A DNA stretch of 64,000 nt from Cellulomonas wangleii (GCF_018388445.1 NZ_CP074405.1:744001-808000), one strand, 5' to 3'; shown: positions 1 to 8,239, counted from the stretch's first letter. Program-made: numbers and translations. Notes: generated by a model not told the origin, from the letters alone.

Positions 1-124
1 CGGCGGCGCCGCGGGACGTCCTGACGCGACCACCGGAGGGCCCCGCCCCGCCGGACCGGCGGACGCCCCCGCCGACGCCGCCCCCGCCCCCACGCGCCCC
101 GGCGCGATCGACCTCGTCGTCTGA
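1..124 (+). CDS. C-terminal end of an upstream CDS, probably flagellar hook-length control protein FliK
   Basis: An open frame enters the window and stops at TGA 122-124. About 33 visible residues are rich in Ala, Pro, Gly and Asp, and the protein ends IDLVV. Low-complexity linkers and a short hydrophobic end are common in FliK, and fliK usually lies just upstream of flgD and flgE. The position 13 bases before flgD supports this. The domain that would prove it lies outside the window, so the name is inferred from context alone. Confidence 0.45.
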   Translation, partial: GGAAGRPDATTGGPRPAGPADAPADAAPAPTRPGAIDLVV

Positions 125-137
125 CCCCGGAGCAGCC

Positions 138-668
138 ATGACCATCGACACGTCGTACGCCGCAAGCGGCACCACGCGCACGCCCGACGCGGCCGCCACC
201 ACGGCCACGTCCAACGACTCCCTGGACAAGCAGGCGTTCCTCCAGCTCCTGGTCGCGCAGCTGCGCTACCAGGACCCGACGAGCCCCATGGACACCTCCC
301 AGCTCATGGCGCAGACCACGCAGCTGACGACCATGGAGCGTCTCGTCGAGCTGTCCGACACCCAGCGCGAGGCCTTCGCGCTGCAGATGCGCTCGTCCGC
401 CGCCGCGCTCGTCGGCACCCAGGTCGAGTGGACCGACGCCGACGGCGTCACGTCGCGCGGCCTGGTGTCCGCGGTGTCCTACGCGACGTCCGTGCCGACC
501 GTGCGCGTCGGCGACGTCGACGTGCCGCTCGACGCGGTCGCCGCCGTCACGGGCCGCGCCTCCACCACGCCCGGCACCACCGAGCCCGGCACCACCGCAC
601 CCGACGCACCCGGCACCGACCCCGACCTCACCCCCGGCGCCCCCGGCGCCACCCCCACCGCCGCCTGA
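138..668 (+). CDS. flgD: flagellar hook-capping (hook assembly) protein FlgD
   Basis: FlgD forms the temporary cap under which hook subunits polymerise outside the cell. The 176-residue protein carries the conserved N-terminal core at about residues 30-75, including FLQLLVAQLRYQDP and a Thr/Gln/Met-rich helix (QLTTMERLVEL). A short region follows, then a Pro/Thr/Gly-rich tail after about residue 140. It is shorter than the roughly 230 residues of enterobacterial FlgD and the tail is low-complexity, so the usual C-terminal beta domains look reduced. The ATG at 138 follows GGAGC. It lies directly upstream of flgE, the classic order. The identification is secure from the N-terminal motif. Confidence 0.93.
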   Translation: MTIDTSYAASGTTRTPDAAATTATSNDSLDKQAFLQLLVAQLRYQDPTSPMDTSQLMAQTTQLTTMERLVELSDTQREAFALQMRSSAAALVGTQVEWTDADGVTSRGLVSAVSYATSVPTVRVGDVDVPLDAVAAVTGRASTTPGTTEPGTTAPDAPGTDPDLTPGAPGATPTAA

Positions 669-694
669 CGCGGACCACCGAAAGGGAACCGACC

Positions 695-1873
695 ATGCTC
701 CGCTCGCTCTTCTCCGGCATCAGCGGTCTGCGCAGTCACCAGACCATGCTCGACGTCACCGGCAACAACATCGCCAACGTCAACACCACGGGCTTCAAGT
801 CCTCGCAGGTGCAGTTCCAGGACACCCTGTCCCAGGTGCTGTCCAACGCCGGCGGCGCCCAGGAGGGCGTCGGCGGCACCAACCCCGCCCAGGTGGGGCT
901 CGGCGTGCGCGTCGCCGGCGTCACGACCAGCTTCACGCAGGGCGCCTCGCAGACCACCGGTCGCAGCACCGACATGATGATCCAGGGCGACGGGTTCTTC
1001 GTCGTGCGCAAGGGCGCGGAGACCTACTACACGCGCGCCGGGTCGTTCGACTTCGACGCGACCGGGCAGATGGTGCTGCCGGGCGAGGGCGCCCTGGTGC
1101 AGGGCTGGGCGGCCACCAACGGCGTGGTCGACACCAACGCGGCGCTCACCGACCTGCGCGTCCCGGCCGGCACGACCATGGGTGCCGTCGCGTCGCGGGG
1201 CGCCGTGTTCGACGGCAACCTCGACGCGGCCGCCGCGGACGGCACGTCCAAGACGCTGACCACCACGCTGTACGACTCGGTCGGCACCGCCCGCACGCTG
1301 GCCCTGACGTTCACCAAGGACGCGACGGGCTGGAACGTCGCGGCCACCGACGGCACCACGGCCGTGGCCCAGCAGGCCGTGACCTTCGACGCGAACGGCG
1401 CCATCACGGCGCCGCGGTCGCTCGCGGTCGGGGGCGTCACCGTGGACCTCGGCGCTCTGACGGGCTACGCGGGCCTCGACACGGCGCAGGCCGTGTCCCA
1501 GGACGGGCAGGCCGCCGGCACGCTGCTGTCGTTCGTGCTGGGCGCGGACGGCACCATCACCGGCGCCTTCAGCAACGGGCTCAAGCAGGTGATCGGGCGC
1601 ATCGCGCTCGGTGCGTTCACCAACCCGGCGGGCCTGGAGAAGGCCGGCGGCTCGCTGTACCGCACGAGCGTCAACTCCGGCGACGCCCAGGTCGGCACCG
1701 CCGGGACGGGCGGGCGCGGGTCCCTGGCGGGCGGCGCGCTCGAGATGTCGAACGTCGACCTGTCCAGCGAGTTCACCAGCCTCATCGTGGCGCAGCGGGG
1801 GTTCCAGGCGAACTCCCGCATCATCACCACGTCCGACGAGGTGCTCAACGAGCTGGTCAACCTCAAGCGCTGA
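695..1873 (+). CDS. flgE: flagellar hook protein FlgE
   Basis: FlgE is the structural subunit of the hook, the universal joint of the flagellum. The 392-residue protein starts MLRSLFSGISGL, then GNNIANVNTTGFK (about residues 24-36), the signature of the axial rod and hook family. It ends with the matching C-terminal helix (SEFTSLIVAQRGFQANSRII). Length is usual for the family. The ATG at 695 has an AAAGGGA ribosome site 7-8 bases upstream. An open frame also extends in phase upstream through flgD, but the family N terminus fixes the start here. The stop codon overlaps the next start (TGATG). Confidence 0.96.
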   Translation: MLRSLFSGISGLRSHQTMLDVTGNNIANVNTTGFKSSQVQFQDTLSQVLSNAGGAQEGVGGTNPAQVGLGVRVAGVTTSFTQGASQTTGRSTDMMIQGDGFFVVRKGAETYYTRAGSFDFDATGQMVLPGEGALVQGWAATNGVVDTNAALTDLRVPAGTTMGAVASRGAVFDGNLDAAAADGTSKTLTTTLYDSVGTARTLALTFTKDATGWNVAATDGTTAVAQQAVTFDANGAITAPRSLAVGGVTVDLGALTGYAGLDTAQAVSQDGQAAGTLLSFVLGADGTITGAFSNGLKQVIGRIALGAFTNPAGLEKAGGSLYRTSVNSGDAQVGTAGTGGRGSLAGGALEMSNVDLSSEFTSLIVAQRGFQANSRIITTSDEVLNELVNLKR

Positions 1874-2484
1874 TGGTCGACGGCATCGCGGCGATCGCCG
1901 CACGCATGGCGCACATCCGTGGGCTCGTCGCCCCGGCGGCGGTCGTGGCGTCCCCCGCCACGACCACCGCCACGGGCACGGCCTTCGCCGACGCCTTGTC
2001 CCGGGCCACCGCGACGTACGAGCCCGCGGCGCCGCCCGCGCCGACGACGACCGTCGACACGTCGGCGTCGTCGGTGCGGCGGATCAACGGCGACATGCTG
2101 CCGCAGGGCCTGGCGGGCCACGCCAACGGCCGGGTCCCGGACGCCGCCCTCACCCCGGTCGGCGACACCGGCCACCGGCTGTGGCAGCCGGCCGCGCAGC
2201 AGCTGACGCGGATGATCGCCGACGCGCGGGCGCAGGGCGTCACCATCGGCATCACGGACTCGTACCGCACGTACGACACGCAGGTCGACCTCGTACGTCG
2301 CAAGGGCCTGTACTCGCAGGGCGGCCTCGCGGCCGCCCCCGGCACGTCCGACCACGGCTGGGGCCTGGCCGCCGACCTGCGGCTGGACGCGACGGCGCAG
2401 GCGTGGATGCGGGCCAACGCCGATCGCTACGGCTTCGCCGAGGACACGCCGCGCGAGCCGTGGCACTGGGCGTACCAGACCTGA
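1873..2484 (+). CDS. M15-family (VanY-like) D-alanyl-D-alanine carboxypeptidase or peptidoglycan peptidase
   Basis: The 203-residue protein has the metallopeptidase M15B pattern. SDHGWGLAAD at residues 159-168 supplies ligands His161 and Asp168. PWHWAY near the end supplies His198. SYRTYDTQ at about residues 139-146 matches the substrate-side segment. Members cut the D-Ala-D-Ala end, or other bonds, of peptidoglycan. There is no clear signal peptide; the N terminus is Ala/Thr-rich. It overlaps flgE by one base and precedes flbD, so it is translated with the hook genes. The likely role, by inference, is opening the thick wall for the rod and hook, a job done by FlgJ elsewhere. Family assignment is strong; the flagellar role rests on position. 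Confidence 0.85.
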   Translation: MVDGIAAIAARMAHIRGLVAPAAVVASPATTTATGTAFADALSRATATYEPAAPPAPTTTVDTSASSVRRINGDMLPQGLAGHANGRVPDAALTPVGDTGHRLWQPAAQQLTRMIADARAQGVTIGITDSYRTYDTQVDLVRRKGLYSQGGLAAAPGTSDHGWGLAADLRLDATAQAWMRANADRYGFAEDTPREPWHWAYQT

Positions 2485-2512
2485 CGTCCCCGCACGTGGG
2501 ACCCCCCGACCC

Positions 2513-2540
2513 CTCAGGGCCGGTGCCCTCCTGCCGATGG
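2513..2540 (+). promoter_or_regulatory. candidate FliA (sigma-28) promoter for flbD-motAB-fliL
   Basis: CTCA at 2513-2516, a 16-base spacer, then GCCGATGG at 2533-2540. The same layout recurs exactly before fliM and cheA. The -10 part resembles the GCCGATAA consensus of sigma-28 enzymes, and a CTCA -35 is reminiscent of motile actinobacteria. Transcription would begin near 2547, leaving a leader of about 84 bases before flbD. Confidence 0.65.
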
Positions 2541-2630
2541 GCCGGGTGCACCCCACGGACGGGGTGCGCGCGGTGGGAGCGGCTCGGTGCCGCCCGCCGC
2601 GCGGACGCAGGACCAGGGACGGGGCGTGCC

Positions 2631-2924
2631 GTGATCGTCGTGACGCGACTGAGCGGGGGCAGGTTCGGGGTGAACCCCGACCTGATCCAACGTGTGGACA
2701 GCGCACCCGACACGATCCTCACGCTGGTCGACGGCACCAAGCTGATCGTGCGGGAGTCCCTCGACGAGGTGATCGCCCTGATCCACGACCAGCGCGCCGG
2801 GCTGCTGGCCCGCGCCCGGGACATCGAGCGGCTGCGCCCCGTGCGCGCCGTGCCGGACCTCGTCGACGACGCGGAGGGCGACGACCCGCCGCCGCCCGTG
2901 CTGCTGCGGCAGAGGGACCGCTGA
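2631..2924 (+). CDS. flbD: FlbD family flagellar protein
   Basis: A 97-residue member of the short FlbD family (not the Caulobacter regulator of that name), found in many flagellar operons just before motA. Visible signatures are VTRLSGGRFGVNPDLIQ near the N terminus and PDTILTLVDGTKLIVRES at about residues 25-42, close to the family consensus. The GTG at 2631 gives the expected start (M-I-V-V-T-R-L); longer frames upstream have no family support. It overlaps motA by one base. The function is unknown, though the constant link to motAB suggests a role around the stator. Confidence 0.85.
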   Translation: MIVVTRLSGGRFGVNPDLIQRVDSAPDTILTLVDGTKLIVRESLDEVIALIHDQRAGLLARARDIERLRPVRAVPDLVDDAEGDDPPPPVLLRQRDR

Positions 2925-3703
2925 TGGACCCGGCCGGGATCATCGGCATCGTCCTCGCGTTCGGCGCGATCTTCGCCGCGCTGACGCTCGAGGGCGCCGA
3001 CCCGATGTCGATCCTGCTGCCCGCGCCGCTGATCCTGGTGTGGGGCGGCACCCTGGGCGTGGGCCTGGCCGGGCACACGCTCAAGGACGCCAAGGCCGCG
3101 TTCGCGGCGGTCCCGCGCGCCCTGCGCGCCCGCGCCCCCAAGCCCGGCGCGAACGTCGAGACCGTGATCTCCCTCGCGGAGCGCGCCCGGCGCGAGGGGC
3201 TGCTGGCCCTGGAGGACGACGCGCGGCAGGTCGAGGACCCGTTCCTGCGCGAGGGGCTGCAGGCCGCGATCGACGGCACGGACCCCGAGGACCTGCGGAT
3301 GATCCTCGAGGACCGGATCGCCACCAAGCGCACCGCGGACCGCGTGCACTCCAAGTACTTCGTCGACATGGGCGGCTATGCCCCGACCATCGGCATCATC
3401 GGCACGGTCATCTCGCTGGTGCACGTGCTGGAGAACCTCGCCGACCCGGCCTCCCTGGGGCACTCCATCGCGGCGGCGTTCGTCGCGACGCTCTGGGGCA
3501 TCCTGTCCGCCAACGTCGTCTGGCTGCCGCTGGGCACGCGGATCCGGCGCATCTCGGACCTCGAGTGCCAGCAGATGGAGATCACGCTCGAGGGCCTGCT
3601 GGCCGTGCAGTCGGGTGCCAACCCCCGGCTGGTCGGCGAGCGGCTGCGCAGCCTGCTGCCCGAGGCGGAGGGCCGCGCGGACTCGCGCAAGGAGGCCGCG
3701 TGA
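2924..3703 (+). CDS. motA: flagellar motor stator protein MotA
   Basis: MotA forms, with MotB, the ion channel that drives flagellar rotation in the cytoplasmic membrane. The 259-residue protein has two N-terminal membrane spans (about residues 4-22 and 30-50), a long cytoplasmic loop with charged segments, and two C-terminal spans containing YAPTIGIIGTVISLVHVL, the conserved Pro-Gly channel helix. It ends in a charged tail. Length is normal. The ATG at 2924 overlaps the flbD stop by one base, and its own stop overlaps motB by four, so stator subunits are made from one message in coupled fashion. Confidence 0.96.
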   Translation: MDPAGIIGIVLAFGAIFAALTLEGADPMSILLPAPLILVWGGTLGVGLAGHTLKDAKAAFAAVPRALRARAPKPGANVETVISLAERARREGLLALEDDARQVEDPFLREGLQAAIDGTDPEDLRMILEDRIATKRTADRVHSKYFVDMGGYAPTIGIIGTVISLVHVLENLADPASLGHSIAAAFVATLWGILSANVVWLPLGTRIRRISDLECQQMEITLEGLLAVQSGANPRLVGERLRSLLPEAEGRADSRKEAA

Positions 3704-4590
3704 GCGGCCGGCCCGGGCGTCGCCGGTCGCGCGCCCCCGAGGAGGAGCACGTCAACCACGAGCGCTGGCTCGTGAGCTACTCCGACATGATCACCGTGCT
3801 CATGGCGCTGTTCATCGTGCTCTTCGCGATCAGCCAGGTCGACCAGGAGAAGTACATCGCCCTCAGCCAGTCCCTGGCCGCCGGGTTCGGGGACGGCACC
3901 CCCGAGGTCCCGCCCTCGCAGCTCGACGGCGGGCCGGGCGTCCTCGACGGGCTGGTCCCGCAGGACCGGGACGCCGTCGCCGCGAGCACCGCCGGCCTCG
4001 TGGACGCCGACAGCGGGCTGGGGGAGCAGGGGAGCACGCCGGCCCCGCGCCCGTCGGTGGACCCGGTGCTGCTGGCCGCCGCGCAGCAGGAGGCCGCGCA
4101 CCTGGCCGCGATCCGCGAGACCATCCGCGCGAGCCTGGCCGGTCAGGGCCTCGAGTCGGTGGTCGCCTTCCGCATCGACGAACGCGGCCTGGTGCTCGGT
4201 CTCGTGGCCGACGACGTGTTCTTCGCCCCCGCGAGCGCGCAGCTCACGGACACCGCGCGGCGGGTGCTGGACGCGGCCGGGCCGACCCTGGTGGCCCTGC
4301 CGGAGCAGATCGCGGTCGAGGGGCACGCCAACGTGCTGCCGGTCGCCGGCCGCTACGCCACCAACTGGGAGCTGTCCGCCGACCGTGCCACGCAGGTGCT
4401 GCGGCACCTGGTCGAGCGCGACGGGCTGGCGCCCGGCCGGGTGTCGGCGGTCGGGTACGGCGACGCGCGGCCGGTCGCGGCCGGGATGGACGACACCTCG
4501 CTGGCCGTGAACCGGCGGGTGGACCTGGTCGTGCTGAGCGACGCGCCCGAGCGGGTGCGTGAGCTGGTCCCCGCGGTGGTCACGCCGTGA
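3700..4590 (+). CDS. motB: flagellar motor stator protein MotB
   Basis: MotB anchors the stator to peptidoglycan and provides the ion-binding aspartate. The 296-residue protein has a short basic N terminus, a single span with the channel Asp at about residue 29 (SYSDMITVLMALF), a Gly/Pro/Asp-rich linker with the plug region, and a C-terminal OmpA-like domain (EGHANVLPVAG, NWELSADRA, GYGDARPV) that binds the wall. The GTG at 3700 overlaps the motA stop. The open frame continues far upstream but inside motA, so that extension is ignored. The aspartate and the peptidoglycan-binding fold are intact. Confidence 0.95.
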   Translation: MSGRPGRRRSRAPEEEHVNHERWLVSYSDMITVLMALFIVLFAISQVDQEKYIALSQSLAAGFGDGTPEVPPSQLDGGPGVLDGLVPQDRDAVAASTAGLVDADSGLGEQGSTPAPRPSVDPVLLAAAQQEAAHLAAIRETIRASLAGQGLESVVAFRIDERGLVLGLVADDVFFAPASAQLTDTARRVLDAAGPTLVALPEQIAVEGHANVLPVAGRYATNWELSADRATQVLRHLVERDGLAPGRVSAVGYGDARPVAAGMDDTSLAVNRRVDLVVLSDAPERVRELVPAVVTP

Positions 4591-4623
4591 CCGCCGTCCG
4601 CCGCCCCGAGACGGAGGTGTGAG

Positions 4624-5136
4624 ATGCCCATCGAGCAACGGGTCGTGTCCCGGCAGAAGATCGGCGCGCGGGGGTCCGCGGCGCCCGAGGCGGTGCCGAC
4701 CGCCCCGCCCGCACCGGCCGGTCGGCCCCGCCGCCGGCTCCTGCTGGTGGTGGTCCTGGTCCTGGTGCTGGCCGTGGCCGGTGCCGCGGCGTGGTTCCTG
4801 CTGGGCCGCGACGCCGAGGTCCCCGAGGCCCCGGTCGCCGAGCCGGCTCCCGTCGCCGGGGAGGTGGTGCAGGTCGACCCGATCAGCATCAACCTGGCCG
4901 ACGGGCGGTACCTGCGGCTCGGTCTGGGTCTGCAGCTCACCGCGGACGCGCACGGTGCACCCGACCCGTCCCGCGCGCTCGACCTGGCGATCTCCCTGTA
5001 CTCCGGCCGGACGGTCGGCGAGGTGTCCGACCCCACGACCCGCGACGCGCTCAAGACGCAGCTCGCGGAGCAGCTCGCGCACGCCTACGAGGGCGAGGTG
5101 ATGGACGTCTACCTGACGAACTACGTCACGCAGTGA
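4624..5136 (+). CDS. fliL: flagellar basal body-associated protein FliL
   Basis: FliL is a single-span protein that surrounds and supports the stator and raises motor torque. The 170-residue protein has a Pro/Ala-rich cytoplasmic N terminus, a basic stop (RPRRR), one membrane span at about residues 40-60, and a periplasm-side domain with ISINLADGRYLRLGLGLQ and a C-terminal helix ending in VYLTNYVTQ, typical of FliL. The ATG at 4624 has GGAGGTG just upstream. It follows motB by 33 bases and is the last gene before a 199-base gap, so it probably ends the flbD-motAB transcript. Confidence 0.92.
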   Translation: MPIEQRVVSRQKIGARGSAAPEAVPTAPPAPAGRPRRRLLLVVVLVLVLAVAGAAAWFLLGRDAEVPEAPVAEPAPVAGEVVQVDPISINLADGRYLRLGLGLQLTADAHGAPDPSRALDLAISLYSGRTVGEVSDPTTRDALKTQLAEQLAHAYEGEVMDVYLTNYVTQ

Positions 5137-5146
5137 CGTGATCCAC

Positions 5147-5166
5147 CGGCGCCACGGACGGCGCCG
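5147..5166 (+). terminator. possible weak terminator hairpin after fliL
   Basis: CGGCGCC at 5147-5153 pairs with GGCGCCG at 5160-5166 across a six-base loop (ACGGAC). There is no T-run, as is common in very GC-rich actinobacteria. It sits just after fliL and before the fliM promoter. The stem is only seven pairs, so confidence is low. Confidence 0.35.
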
Positions 5167-5300
5167 TCGTCGCTCCCCGCCGCGCGCGACCGTGCCGCGC
5201 GACAGACCGCCCACGACGGGCGGCGGGAGATCCACCGCACGGTCGGCCCACCGGTGACGGGCCTCGTCGTCCCGTCGTCCGGGTCCGGTGCACCGTTCTC

Positions 5301-5328
5301 CTCATGACCGCGCGCGCTCCGCCGATGG
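5301..5328 (+). promoter_or_regulatory. candidate FliA (sigma-28) promoter for the fliM-flhA export-gate operon
   Basis: CTCA at 5301-5304, a 16-base spacer, then GCCGATGG at 5321-5328, identical in spacing to the elements before flbD and cheA. The expected start point is about 5335-5336, which is the GTG of fliM at 5336, so this transcript may carry no leader at all. Confidence 0.65.
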
Positions 5329-5335
5329 GGTGGTC

Positions 5336-6292
5336 GTGACGCCGTCCCCACCCGTGACCGACGCGCCCGCGCCCGCGGCGTCGGCCCGCCGACGCGCCGG
5401 CACCGCCGCGCCGGTGCCGTACGACTTCCGCCGCCCGCTGACGCTGTCCCGCGAGCACGCCCGCCACCTGTCGATGGCCCTGCAGCGGTTCGCCCGCCAG
5501 TGGGGCACGCAGCTCACGGCGCGCCTGCGCGCGCTCGTCCAGGTGACCTTCGAGGAGGTCTCGCTCGTCACGTACGACGAGCACGTGGCGAACCTGCCCA
5601 CCCCCACCGCGCTGTTCGTGTGCACGGTCGACAAGCCGCGCGGCACCGCGCTGCTGCAGATGCCGGTCGGCACCACGCTCGTCTGGGTCGACTACCTCTT
5701 CGGGGGCACGGGCCTGGGTGACGACCGGGAGGGTCGCGAGCTCACCGAGATCGAGACCACCGTGGTGCGCGACCTCGTCGGGCACGCGCTGGCCGACCTG
5801 TCGTACACCTTCGCGTCGATCATGCCGCTGGAGCTCACGGTGCGGTCGGTCCAGTACAACCCGCAGTTCGTGCAGGCCGTCGCGGCCACCGACGCCGTCC
5901 TCTCGGCGCGGTTCACCCTGCGCGTCGGCGAGGACCGGGTCGAGTCCGCCACCCTCATGCTGCCGGCCGAGCCCGTGCTCGCCGCGCTGCGCGCCGACCA
6001 GCGTCCCGACGACCCGGTCCAGGGCCACGACGCGCAGGACCGGGCCCGGGCGGACCTCGAGCGCGCCGCCCTCGACGTCCCGGTCGAGGTGGCGGTGCGC
6101 TGCACCCCGCGCACGCTGCACCCCCGTGACGTGGTCGACCTCGCCGTCGGTGACGTCCTGCCCTTGTCCCACCCCGCGAGCCGACCGCTGGAGGTGGTGG
6201 TCGACGACGTCGTGCTCGCGCACGCCGCGGCGGGCACGCACGGGTCCCGGCTCGCCTGCCAGGTCGTCAGCGTCGAGGAGATCCCCGCATGA
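5336..6292 (+). CDS. fliM: flagellar motor switch protein FliM
   Basis: FliM is the middle C-ring protein that binds CheY-P and sets the direction of rotation. The 318-residue protein has a Pro/Ala-rich N terminus, the start of the core at YDFRRPLTLSREHARHL (about residues 27-43), the CheC-like middle domain with VDYLFGGTG, and a C-terminal SpoA-type domain (LEVVVDDVVLAHAAAG). Start choice is between GTG 5330 and GTG 5336. The latter coincides with the predicted transcription start and is preferred. No ribosome site is visible before either, which fits leaderless translation. Its stop overlaps fliN by four bases. Confidence 0.92.
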   Translation: MTPSPPVTDAPAPAASARRRAGTAAPVPYDFRRPLTLSREHARHLSMALQRFARQWGTQLTARLRALVQVTFEEVSLVTYDEHVANLPTPTALFVCTVDKPRGTALLQMPVGTTLVWVDYLFGGTGLGDDREGRELTEIETTVVRDLVGHALADLSYTFASIMPLELTVRSVQYNPQFVQAVAATDAVLSARFTLRVGEDRVESATLMLPAEPVLAALRADQRPDDPVQGHDAQDRARADLERAALDVPVEVAVRCTPRTLHPRDVVDLAVGDVLPLSHPASRPLEVVVDDVVLAHAAAGTHGSRLACQVVSVEEIPA

Positions 6293-6987
6293 GCACCACG
6301 TCCACCGTCGTCGACGCCCTGGCGGCCGCCGCCGCCGCGGCCCCCCTCGTGCCGGCGGCCGTCCCGCTCGGTGCCGTCCCCGCGACCGGCGCCCCACCGG
6401 CCGACGCGCTCGCGGTCGTCGCCGGCGTCGTCGGCCCGGTCTCCGCCGAGCTGGCCGTCGTGCTCGGCCCGCAGGTCGCGCACGCCCTCGCGGAGGGTGC
6501 CGGCGGGGCGGCGCTGGACCCGGCGGTCGCGCTGCGCCCGGCGCTGCAGGCCGCCGCCGCCACCCTCGGCGACGGTGTGCTGGAGCCGGCGCGCGTGACC
6601 ACGGCCGGGCTCGTCACGGGCCCCGGCAGCCAGGTCGTCGCGCTCGAGGGCGTCGACGGCACGTACGCGTGGGTCGTGGTGCGCGAGCGTCCGGGCGTCC
6701 CGCCGCAGGCGGCCACGCCGAGCCTGCCCTCGCAGCGCGGGGCGTCGTTGCGCGCGCTGTACGACGTCGAGCTCACCCTCACGGCGGAGATCGGCCGCGC
6801 CCGCCTGCCGCTGCGGCAGGTGCTGGACCTCACGCCGGGCACGGTGCTGGAGCTGGACCGCGCGGCCGGCGGTCCCGCGGACGTCGTCGTCAACGGTCGT
6901 CTGATCGCGCGCGGCGAGGTCGTGGTCGTGGACGAGGACTTCGCGGTGCGCATCACCGAGATCGTCAGCGCGCCGGACGCCGTCTGA
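6289..6987 (+). CDS. fliN: flagellar motor switch protein FliN/FliY
   Basis: FliN forms the lower C-ring and helps dock export substrates. At 232 residues it is longer than minimal FliN (about 100-140). The C-terminal SpoA domain is clear at about residues 150-228 (YDVELTLTAEIGRARLPLRQ, LTPGTVLELDRAAGGP, VVVDEDFAVRITEI). The first 150 residues are Ala/Val-rich and resemble the extra N-terminal domain of FliY-type proteins, but no CheC phosphatase motif (ExxN) is visible there. The ATG at 6289 overlaps the fliM stop and the stop overlaps fliO by one base. Confidence 0.9.
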   Translation: MSTTSTVVDALAAAAAAAPLVPAAVPLGAVPATGAPPADALAVVAGVVGPVSAELAVVLGPQVAHALAEGAGGAALDPAVALRPALQAAAATLGDGVLEPARVTTAGLVTGPGSQVVALEGVDGTYAWVVVRERPGVPPQAATPSLPSQRGASLRALYDVELTLTAEIGRARLPLRQVLDLTPGTVLELDRAAGGPADVVVNGRLIARGEVVVVDEDFAVRITEIVSAPDAV

Positions 6988-7397
6988 TGGACGAGCTCCT
7001 GCTGGTCGGTCGCGTGCTGCTGTCGCTGGCGTGCGTCGTCGGGCTGATCTGGTACCTGGCGCGCCGGTTCGGTGCGTCGCGTCCGGCGGCCGACGACCGC
7101 GAGCCGCGCGTGCGCGTCGTCGACCGGCAGGCGCTCGGGCGGACGTCCGGCGTCGCCGTCGTGGCCGTGGGCAGCCGCCGGCTGCTCGTGGGCTTCGGTG
7201 AGCAGCAGGTCGCGCTGCTCACCGAGCTGGGCCCGGTCGTCGAGCGCCCGCCGACGGTGGGCGCCGACGCGGTCGTCCCCGCGCCGCGGACGCCGGACAC
7301 CGCGGCGGCCGCGGGCCCGCTCGCCGGCTCGGTGCTGTCGCCGCAGACGTGGCGCGCGACCGTGCGGGCGCTGCAGGACCGCACGGTGCGGCGATGA
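6987..7397 (+). CDS. fliO: flagellar biosynthetic protein FliO
   Basis: FliO is the small accessory protein that helps assemble the FliP ring of the type III export gate. The 136-residue protein has one N-terminal span (about residues 4-24, LLLVGRVLLSLACVVGLIWY). A soluble domain follows with VRVVDRQALGRTSGVAVVAVG and LLVGFGEQQVALL, the typical FliO pattern. The C terminus is Ala/Pro-rich. It overlaps fliN by one base and fliP by four. FliO is poorly conserved, but motif and position between fliN and fliP make the call firm. Confidence 0.9.
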   Translation: MDELLLVGRVLLSLACVVGLIWYLARRFGASRPAADDREPRVRVVDRQALGRTSGVAVVAVGSRRLLVGFGEQQVALLTELGPVVERPPTVGADAVVPAPRTPDTAAAAGPLAGSVLSPQTWRATVRALQDRTVRR

Positions 7398-8239
7398 CGC
7401 CCGTGCAGGGGGCACGGACGTCGCCCGTCCGCCGGTACCTGCTGCTGGTCGGTGCGGTGCTGCTGGCGCTGCTCGTGCTGCAGGTCGCGCAGGGGGCCGA
7501 GGCGTCCGCCACCGTGGGCCCGACACCCCCGGCCGCCCCCGCCGAACCGACGGACCCGACCGGCAACGGTGAGGTGTCCGTGCAGGTCAACGGCATCAAC
7601 GGGACGCCGAGCGGCTCGATCGTGGTGCTGCTGGGCATCACGCTGCTGTCGGTCGCACCCTCCCTGATCCTGCTCACCACGAGCTTCACCAAGATCCTCG
7701 TGGTGCTCTCGCTGACCCGCAACGCCCTCGGGCTGCAGGGCGTGCCGCCCAACCAGGTGCTCGCGGGCATCGCGCTGTTCCTGTCGCTGTTCGTCATGGC
7801 GCCCGTCCTCAGCGGCGTCAACGAGCTCGGCGTGCAGCCCTACCTCGACGGCAGCCTGACGTTCACGCAGGCGGTGGAGTCCGGGCAGCAGCCGCTGCGC
7901 GAGTTCATGCTCGCCCACACGCGCGAGGAGGACGTCGCGCTGCTCACGCGAGCAGCCGAGCAGCCCAACCCGCAGACGCCCGCCGACGTGCCTTTCACCG
8001 TGCTGGCGCCGGCCTTCCTGCTCTCCGAGCTGCGCGCCGCGTTCATCATGGGCTTCGTCATCTTCGTGCCGTTCCTCGTCATCGACCTGGTCGTGTCCGC
8101 GGCGCTGATGGCGATGGGCATGATGATGCTGCCGCCCATCATGGTGTCGCTGCCGTTCAAGCTGCTGCTGTTCGTGCTGGTCGACGGCTGGGGGCTGGTC
8201 GTCACCGCCCTCGTCGGCTCGTACGCGGGTGCCGGCTAG
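7394..8239 (+). CDS. fliP: flagellar type III export gate protein FliP
   Basis: FliP is the main ring subunit of the export gate in the membrane. The 281-residue protein has a cleavable-looking N-terminal hydrophobic segment (about residues 12-33), then the conserved SLILLTTSFTKILVVLSLTR, GVPPNQVLAG and LSLFVMAPV. A late hydrophobic pair with MMMLPPIMVSLPFKLLLFV completes it. Length and order match the family. The ATG at 7394 overlaps the fliO stop by four bases; an in-frame upstream start lies inside fliO and is rejected. The TAG stop overlaps fliQ by one base. Confidence 0.96.
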   Translation: MTPVQGARTSPVRRYLLLVGAVLLALLVLQVAQGAEASATVGPTPPAAPAEPTDPTGNGEVSVQVNGINGTPSGSIVVLLGITLLSVAPSLILLTTSFTKILVVLSLTRNALGLQGVPPNQVLAGIALFLSLFVMAPVLSGVNELGVQPYLDGSLTFTQAVESGQQPLREFMLAHTREEDVALLTRAAEQPNPQTPADVPFTVLAPAFLLSELRAAFIMGFVIFVPFLVIDLVVSAALMAMGMMMLPPIMVSLPFKLLLFVLVDGWGLVVTALVGSYAGAG

